In this document: positions 33,628-38,022 of the stretch, in pieces
Numbering within the stretch: position 1 is the first letter of the stretch
Layout of the letters: each line of letters opens with the position of its first letter
Assembly: GCF_900108335.1 (NCBI RefSeq)
Contig: NZ_FNVT01000047.1
Location: forward strand, 1-38,022
Direction: 5' to 3'
DNA: 38,022 nt
DNA from: Nonomuraea solani
Lineage (GTDB): Bacteria; Actinomycetota; Actinomycetes; Streptosporangiales; Streptosporangiaceae
Program-made: the position numbers and the translations under genes
Notes under the pieces: generated by a model
Told to the model about the DNA's origin: nothing
The model's input: only the letters and a program-made list of their open reading frames with translations
Database searches by the model: none

Positions 33628-33979
33628 TGTGATCGCCTATTAGCTCTGAGCTGGTGTTTCCCGTCGCGAACATGTGCGCGACGTGACCTTCGGCTCTGAA
33701 CAATCGGGTTGGTTACCCCTCGAGCGCAGTCGGGGAGCTGTCCTGGAGAGGGCTGCCGATCAACGTCGCCGTGGGCGGACGATGTCCTTAACAAAGGCCA
33801 GGACCTCCGCGTAGGGTGCCAATGGCCCCGACACTTGAGCCCGCGCCGGATCCTGCATCATCGTCTCCTCCCACGCCAGGGAGAATTCGATTGATCATGC
33901 CGCCGTTATGCTGACCTGACGGCCACAGCCACGTCACCTACCACCCCGATCGGTGTCCTGGTCGGCATAGCCGGCAGGT
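33628..33979. other. Non-coding stretch, nothing recognised
   Basis: About 350 bp of non-coding character with frames too short and irregular to support a gene on either strand. Confidence 0.5.
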
Positions 33980-34065
33980 CGGCATAGTGGACCTTCCACG
34001 TCGACCAAGAGAACCAGCGTGTCCATTATCGCCGTCACCAGGACGAATACAATCTCACCGCCTGA
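33980..34065 (+). repeat. 86-bp direct repeat, copy A (coding-like gene tail)
   Basis: Starts CGGCATAGTGGACCTTCCAC and ends at a TGA stop. 73 of 86 positions match copy B at 34829-34914, with no indels. In one frame both copies read like the same protein end: HYRRHQDEYNLTA here, HHCRHQDEYTLSA in copy B. Similarity continues loosely for about 40 bp after the stop (GAGCTATACCCACATTCG). Confidence 0.8.
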
Positions 34066-34234
34066 TTGGACCAGTCTGGAAGAGCTATACCCACATTCGA
34101 AGAGCCACGGTGGGCGACCCAGCCGCTCACAGCTTCGTCCAAGTCCCGTTCGCGCCGAAGCGATGGTCAGATTTCATAGCCAGAAGTCCAGTATGAAGCG
34201 GGTCATGGCTAGATTCCGAGGAGGTACTTCACCG

Positions 34235-34789
34235 ATGCTTGACCGCGAAAGGCTCCTGTCCGCGTTCGATGTGCTAGGGCTAGAGGTGACCACATCGCCG
34301 CTCACTACGCTCGCCGGGCGCGTGACGGACGAGACGGCCAAGCGGGTGATCAGCGCGATCGGGATCCCCGAGCGGATCGGCGGCTACCTCACCTTCACCG
34401 ATTTCACAGACGGTCCGACTCTCATCTCCGACGAGGTGAAGGATCCGAATTCAAGTCTGCGGAGGGAGGCTGGAGATTGCATCTTCCTGGGCAGCGGCGC
34501 CGGAATCCTTGTCCTGAACGGACAGAGCGGGGAGGTAGCGAGCTGGAACGACGGCACGCTCCGCACGATAAGTTCGGCACTCGACAAGTTCGTCGAGTTC
34601 ATGGTCCTCCTCCAGGAGAAGCTGAACATCGCGGAGAAAGAGGATTGGCCCACTGGTGGCGCAGAGAGCCGACAGGCGTCGAACGAACTCGTGCGCCGCT
34701 TCTGTGAAATCGACGGCGAAGCTATGGAACAGGCCCGAGCATTCTGGCGAAGCGTAGTGTCAAAGTCGTTCCGATCCATGGGTTTTTGA
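34235..34789 (+). CDS. SUKH-like immunity protein
   Basis: 184 residues from ATG 34235, with AGGAGG ten bases upstream. The middle and C-terminal parts fit the SUKH (SMI1/KNR4-like) immunity fold, closest to the SUKH-4 type: GIPERIGGYLTF; GDCIFLGSGAGILVLNGQSG; EVASWNDGTLRTISSALDKF; VEFMVLLQEKL. Such proteins neutralise a cognate polymorphic toxin by direct binding. No complete toxin gene lies next to it, but 86-bp repeats that look like the end of a coding sequence flank it on both sides and may be toxin tails. Codon use is less GC-rich than its surroundings. Family call by pattern; moderate confidence. Confidence 0.7.
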   Translation: MLDRERLLSAFDVLGLEVTTSPLTTLAGRVTDETAKRVISAIGIPERIGGYLTFTDFTDGPTLISDEVKDPNSSLRREAGDCIFLGSGAGILVLNGQSGEVASWNDGTLRTISSALDKFVEFMVLLQEKLNIAEKEDWPTGGAESRQASNELVRRFCEIDGEAMEQARAFWRSVVSKSFRSMGF

Positions 34790-34828
34790 GAGGACGTTGC
34801 GCGAGTCGACATCCGTTGGCGTTTGGAT

Positions 34829-34914
34829 CGGCATAGCGAACCTTCCACGTCGACCGCGAGTACCAGCGTGTCCACCACTGCCGTCACCAGGACGAATACA
34901 CCCTCAGCGCTTGA
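34829..34914 (+). repeat. 86-bp direct repeat, copy B (coding-like gene tail)
   Basis: 85% identical to copy A at 33980-34065, in the same orientation, ending in TGA. The frame gives VDREYQRVHHCRHQDEYTLS. Many differences from copy A are conservative or silent in this frame, supporting a coding past. Confidence 0.8.
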
Positions 34915-35506
34915 TCGATTAAACCCGTCACTACGGACGAGCTACACCCATTCCCGAAAGGCATGCCGGCCACGCTGGCGCACTAGACCGAACTGACCCT
35001 TGAATGGGCGCTCCCGCACGGGGGCGCGCAGCGGTTGCTCTCCCCGACCGACACCCCGCCACATCCCGTATTCAACCAGGAGCAATCCGTGATACTCCGC
35101 AACGCGGAACAATGGCAGTGGAGACGCGGAGCTACGACAGTCGGTAACGCAGACCTCTGGCAGCGAATCCCCCGCCTAGTCCCTTGGCTCCAGCCTTGGA
35201 GGGTGAGATCGCCTCCACACCGAACGGGCAACGCTCTGTAAAGGACATCACGCATTACGAGGGATCCAGGAAGGGACAGGGCAGGCCACAGGGGCGTGCG
35301 CGGTCCCAGCGAGCGAGGTGGCCATGGACTTCAACGGCGCTTCCCGAGCCTCAGCTCTGACCCAGCCGACCCCGGCTCTGTGTTGGTCAGTGGGGCAAGT
35401 TTTGGCGGTTCCAAGCTTTGCTTCACCGTCTCCAGCGTCACCAATGCCCCGGATGGGAACCGCACAAGTTTGAGCGAAAGCCCAGGAGCGCCAAGGGGAA
35501 CGCCGG
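34915..35506. other. Gene-poor stretch, nothing recognised
   Basis: About 590 bp. A minus-strand frame near 35331-35520 has passable codon bias (GLSLKLVRFPSGALVTLETV) but matches no family I recognise and has no ribosome site. No structured repeats until the iteron-like cluster. Confidence 0.45.
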
Positions 35507-35646
35507 CGCTGTCATAGCTCTGAGCCCTGGCGTTACACCGTAAAGTTCGCAGATGCGCAGGTTGACGGCCACACACGCGGCCCTCGCTGTCATAGTTCCG
35601 CGTCACCCGTTGTCACAGCTCTGCGTTTCCGCTGTCAACGAGCCTG
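35507..35646 (+). repeat. Four iteron-like direct repeats
   Basis: CGCTGTCATAGCTCTG (35507), CGCTGTCATAGTTCCG (35585), CGTTGTCACAGCTCTG (35608) and the more divergent CGCTGTCAACGAGCCTG (35630). Same orientation, irregular spacing, the last three nearly tandem. They lie upstream of a zinc-ribbon/coiled-coil gene and could be protein-binding sites or an old replication or partition locus. Confidence 0.6.
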
Positions 35647-35711
35647 CGCGTCACAACAGGTCCCACTCAGGGTCGGGGTGGCGGCTCGTCGTAACTATAG
35701 AGGTCCAGGCT

Positions 35712-35742
35712 TACTTGCGGGAATTCTGCCTTCCCGCAAGTA
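35712..35742. repeat. Perfect 12-bp hairpin
   Basis: TACTTGCGGGAA and TTCCCGCAAGTA are separated by TTCTGCC. It is followed by an AT-rich tract that is unusual for this genome. Terminator or binding site. Confidence 0.65.
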
Positions 35743-35787
35743 GCTGCGGCCTCTGCTGTACGCAACGGATTATATTTTCTGATTTTG

Positions 35788-35801
35788 ATTTTCTAGAAAA
35801 T
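35788..35801. promoter_or_regulatory. AT-rich palindrome ATTTTCTAGAAAAT
   Basis: A perfect 14-bp palindrome inside an AT-rich tract (about 35767-35808) containing further ATTTTCT and AGAAAAT half-sites. Located 160 bp upstream of the coiled-coil gene; a good candidate operator or site for DNA unwinding. Confidence 0.65.
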
Positions 35802-35834
35802 AGAAAATGGTACGGTGATGTGGTGGGAGGAAGC

Positions 35835-35873
35835 ATGGCTTTGGGCGCTCGGCCCACGTGGGGCCTCGTGTAG
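35835..35873 (+). CDS. Possible 12-residue leader peptide
   Basis: GGGAGGA, 4 bases before ATG, is a strong ribosome site followed by MALGARPTWGLV and TAG. It lies between the AT-rich palindrome and the coiled-coil gene, 89 bp upstream of that gene's start. The good ribosome site is the only support; translation is unproven. Confidence 0.35.
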   Translation: MALGARPTWGLV

Positions 35874-35962
35874 CCGTGAGGCGCGATGCCCCGGGGCCGT
35901 CGGCTCCTCTCGCAGGGCGGATGCCGTCCGAAAGTTGGCACTTCACGTGAGAGAGCAGGCCG

Positions 35963-37183
35963 ATGACCGTCTCGGATGAAGCCGGTGCAGCAACCGTGGT
36001 GACGCCTTGTAAGCACTGCGCGGCGCCGATTGAGCAGCGGCGGGGGAGGGGGCGGCCCAAGGCGTACTGTCCGGAGAAGGACTGTCAGGCGGCGGCCAAG
36101 CGGGAGCGCGAGTTGCGGCGGGCCACGCCTGGGCTGGAAGGGGCGCTGGCCAGGGCCGAGCAGTTGTACGACCGGATGGAGAGTGGGCTGGCCGCGGCCA
36201 TTGAGCCGTTGGCGCGGGCGTTGGCCGATGAGCTCAGCCCTGCGGGGGTCGAGGCGAAACTGAGTGCGGTGCAGGCTGAGGCGCATACGCGGGTGGCGAT
36301 CGCGCGTACTGAGCGTGAGCAGGCTTTTGAGCAGGTACGGCTGGCGCGGGAGGCCGCTGAGCACGCTCGACGGCAGACGGCTGAGATGAGGGTACGGCTC
36401 GAAGAGGCCGAGCATGAGCGGGAGACCGCGTTGAACGATGCCGAGCGGGCACGTGAGCAGGCGCTGGCCGCGTTGCGGGAGGCCGCGAGCACCGAGCGGC
36501 AGGCGTTGCAGTCGGCCGAGGAGGCGCAGCGGCGCGCTGAGCTGGCCGAGCGGCGGGCCAAAGAGGCGGCCCGGCAGGTGGAATTGACGGAGCAGGCCAG
36601 GGATCAGGCCGTACAGGAATTGGCCGAGCAGGTGGAGCTGGCCGGGCGGCGGGCCGAGGAGGCGCGGGCGGAGGCCGTACGGGCTCAGGAGGAGGCTGAG
36701 CTGGCTCGAGAGGAAAGGGATCGCGGCCGGGAGGAGGCGGCGGCGGCCGTGCGGGCGCGTGAGCAGGCCGAGCGGGACGTGGTCGGTGCGCAGGCCCGGG
36801 AGGAGGCGGCGGCTCAGGAACGGGAACGGGCCGTGGAGCGGGCCGTCACGGCCGAGCGGGCCGTTGCCGGGGCCGAGCGTGATCGGGCCATGGCGCTGAA
36901 GGACGTCGCGCAGGCGGCGGCCGAGGTGGAGCGATTGGCCGGGAAGGTGGCAGCGGCCGAGGAGGAGGCGGCCGCGGCGGTGGCCCGGGAGCGGAAGCTG
37001 ATGGCTCGGGAGAAGTCGCGGGCCGATGCGGCGGTCAAGGAGCAGGATCGGTTGCAGGGGGAGTTGCGGTTGGAGCGGGTACGGCTGGAGGACGTACGGG
37101 CCGAGTTGGAGGCGGCGCGGGCGGAGGCGGCTCAGTTGCGGGAACGGGCGGTCGCGGCTGAGTTGGGGGGTCAAACGAGGTGA
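35963..37183 (+). CDS. Zinc-ribbon plus long coiled-coil protein (KfrA-like architecture)
   Basis: 406 residues. Residues 10-45 carry a putative zinc ribbon with Cys 16, 19, 36 and 41 (TPCKHCAAPIEQRRGRGRPK, then YCPEKDC). From about residue 45 to the end the protein is one Ala/Glu/Arg-rich coiled coil of about 350 residues with continuous heptads. Similar small-head, long-coil proteins occur on actinobacterial plasmids and integrative elements, where KfrA-type proteins bind DNA and help maintenance; the link here is by architecture only. Intergenic iteron-like repeats, a hairpin and an AT-rich palindrome precede it. An equally long frame on the opposite strand is a shadow of the biased codons. 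Function unknown. Confidence 0.85.
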   Translation: MTVSDEAGAATVVTPCKHCAAPIEQRRGRGRPKAYCPEKDCQAAAKRERELRRATPGLEGALARAEQLYDRMESGLAAAIEPLARALADELSPAGVEAKLSAVQAEAHTRVAIARTEREQAFEQVRLAREAAEHARRQTAEMRVRLEEAEHERETALNDAERAREQALAALREAASTERQALQSAEEAQRRAELAERRAKEAARQVELTEQARDQAVQELAEQVELAGRRAEEARAEAVRAQEEAELAREERDRGREEAAAAVRAREQAERDVVGAQAREEAAAQERERAVERAVTAERAVAGAERDRAMALKDVAQAAAEVERLAGKVAAAEEEAAAAVARERKLMAREKSRADAAVKEQDRLQGELRLERVRLEDVRAELEAARAEAAQLRERAVAAELGGQTR

Positions 37184-37309
37184 ACCTCGGGGACCGCAGA
37201 GTTTTGAAGGGCTGATGACGATTGTGAGGTCGCTGCCGGCGGCGCCTGGGGGCTGGGCAAGGGGCCGCGGTGCGTGATGAAGGTGGTGACAGCGAGGCGT
37301 TCTCGGGAG

Positions 37310-37602
37310 TTGGTCCGCTCCTGAGGTGACGCCGCTGGTGGAGAGTTTGACCAGGTGGGTGGTGGCGGCGGTGACGAGGGTGCGTTCCTGGTCGGGGCCG
37401 CCGGGGGCAGGATGAAGACCTTCTCGACGCCGTCGAGTGCGGCGGCGAGGGTGTCGGGCTGGTCGAAGTCGCCGACGTCGACGGGGAAGGTGGCCTTGGC
37501 GGGGTTGCGGGTCATGGCCCGGATGGAGACGTTGCGGGCGGCCAACAGGGTGATGATGAGTTCGGAACCGACGTTGCCGGTGGCACCGGTGATGAGAATC
37601 AT
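37310..37602 (-). pseudogene. NmrA-like NAD(P)-binding protein, frameshifted N-terminal fragment
   Basis: ATG 37602 gives MILITGATGNVGSELIITLL, the GxxGxxG Rossmann start of the NmrA/atypical SDR family, then FPVDVGDFDQPDTLAAALDG and VEKVFILPPAAP. A missing C near 37397 shifts the frame; the next frame continues with QERTLVTAA and HLVKLSTSGVTSGA. Similarity then ends, so the C-terminal half is lost as well. Confidence 0.8.
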
Positions 37603-37614
37603 GAGCTGGGCCTT

Positions 37615-37686
37615 TCAGACGGAGAGTTTGGTGTTGGGGAGGAACAGGGAGATGACCAAGGCGATCAGGGCGATCGGGACGTAACT
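37615..37686 (-). pseudogene. C-terminal scrap of an MFS transporter gene
   Basis: The minus-strand frame gives YVPIALIALVISLFLPNTKL then SV and TGA, matching the last membrane helix and tail of DHA2-type MFS exporters. Upstream of Tyr the frame becomes unrelated. It ends 13 bp before the NmrA-like start, as in a small operon. Confidence 0.5.
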
Positions 37687-37827
37687 AATAACCCTTGAGT
37701 TGCTTGAGGCCCTGTGAGCTTCTTTAGCCCCTGGACCTGGGCTGATCTGCTGGTGCTCCGGCTTCTTCTGGTGTTGATGAGATTTCGGGGATTCTGAAGG
37801 TCTATCGTCCTGGTCGTTCGTCTTGCT

Positions 37828-38022
37828 GTGAAAGTGAAGGCGAGGTGGCCGGAGTTGGCGCTGGCGGTAGTGAAGGATCTTCGAGTGGCCCGTGCCCCGG
37901 CCACCGCCGAGGACCTGGAGGCGCTGGAAACCGACGTGCTGGCCGGGTTCGTACTGGCCCGGGCGGCGGCGGGGCTGTCGGACGGAACGATCTCCTCCGA
38001 CGTGGTGCACCTGGAGCAGACA
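37828..38022 (+). CDS. Tyrosine recombinase/integrase-like protein, N-terminal part (runs off window)
   Basis: GTG 37828 opens a frame to the window end, 65 codons: VKVKARWPELALAVVKDLRV, EALETDVLAGFVLARAAAGL, SDGTISSDVVHLEQ. The stretch ending SDGTI-SDV-HLEQ resembles the N-terminal SAM-like core-binding domain of actinobacterial site-specific integrases. The catalytic domain would lie beyond the window. The 37687-37827 stretch upstream holds nothing recognised. Confidence 0.55.
   Translation, partial: MKVKARWPELALAVVKDLRVARAPATAEDLEALETDVLAGFVLARAAAGLSDGTISSDVVHLEQT

Noticed and set aside
35507..35646. CRISPR array
   Set aside because: Only four short degenerate repeats with irregular spacing and no uniform spacers or cas genes.
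35711..37174. Minus-strand open frame of 487 codons opposite the coiled-coil gene
   Set aside because: Leu/Pro/Arg-rich complement of Glu/Ala/Arg heptads. The plus strand has the Cys4 ribbon, a sensible start and a coherent coiled coil.

Overview
The window is high-GC actinomycete DNA. The codon bias, actinobacterial-type ISL3, Tn3 and tni elements, a two-domain laccase and leaderless-looking promoters suggest a Streptosporangiales-like genome; that order is an inference from gene style, not a measurement. No tRNA, rRNA or CRISPR array was recognised. The region is accessory DNA in which mobile elements are nested and many genes are broken.

Region by region. (1) 1-2.3 kb: the 3' end of an IS256-type transposase gene and a complete but inactivated ISL3-type insertion sequence. 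(2) 2.3-4.4 kb: a gene remnant, a quinone-oxidoreductase-like gene, an internally deleted SDR gene, and a divergent TetR regulator with a perfect palindromic operator. (3) 4.7-5.9 kb: a hypothetical gene. (4) 5.9-9.3 kb: a Tn5053/Tn402-like tni transposon (serine resolvase tniR, frameshifted DDE transposase tniA, intact AAA+ ATPase tniB). (5) 9.3-12.5 kb: an unrecognised module with a four-helix membrane protein and an overlapping small helical protein on the minus strand, divergent from a 624-residue HTH plus helical-repeat protein. A second tniB 3' fragment and a second serine recombinase with a Cys-rich N-terminus follow it. (6) 14-21.1 kb: a patatin-like gene tail, then an apparently intact minus-strand operon for secreted proteins: small laccase, a very large ThuA/discoidin/sugar-dehydrogenase/PKD/DUF1080 protein, and a cupredoxin plus Ig-like repeat protein.

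(7) 21.7-29.3 kb: the clearest reconstruction. A 7,016-bp Tn3-family transposon (22070-29085) has 39-bp terminal inverted repeats and a 5-bp GAGCA target duplication. It sits inside an ISL3 transposase gene whose reading frame is restored when the element is removed. It carries an intact resolvase and three-part res region, a serine beta-lactamase/DD-peptidase-fold hydrolase with an extra N-terminal helical domain, a MerR regulator, and a tnpA dead by two stops and one frameshift.

(8) 29.5-33.6 kb: a broken imine-reductase-like gene and its divergent broken MerR regulator, a secreted T4-type (GH24) lysozyme divergent from a LuxR-type regulator around a perfect palindrome, and ABC-transporter scraps. 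(9) 34-38 kb: a SUKH-like immunity gene between two copies of an 86-bp repeat that looks like the end of a coding sequence, an iteron-like cluster and AT-rich palindrome ahead of a zinc-ribbon/coiled-coil gene, decayed NmrA and MFS fragments, and the start of a tyrosine-recombinase-like gene running off the window.

Many breaks are single-base indels, several of them in short C/G runs. Either pseudogene decay or assembly error could explain them; only read-level data can tell.
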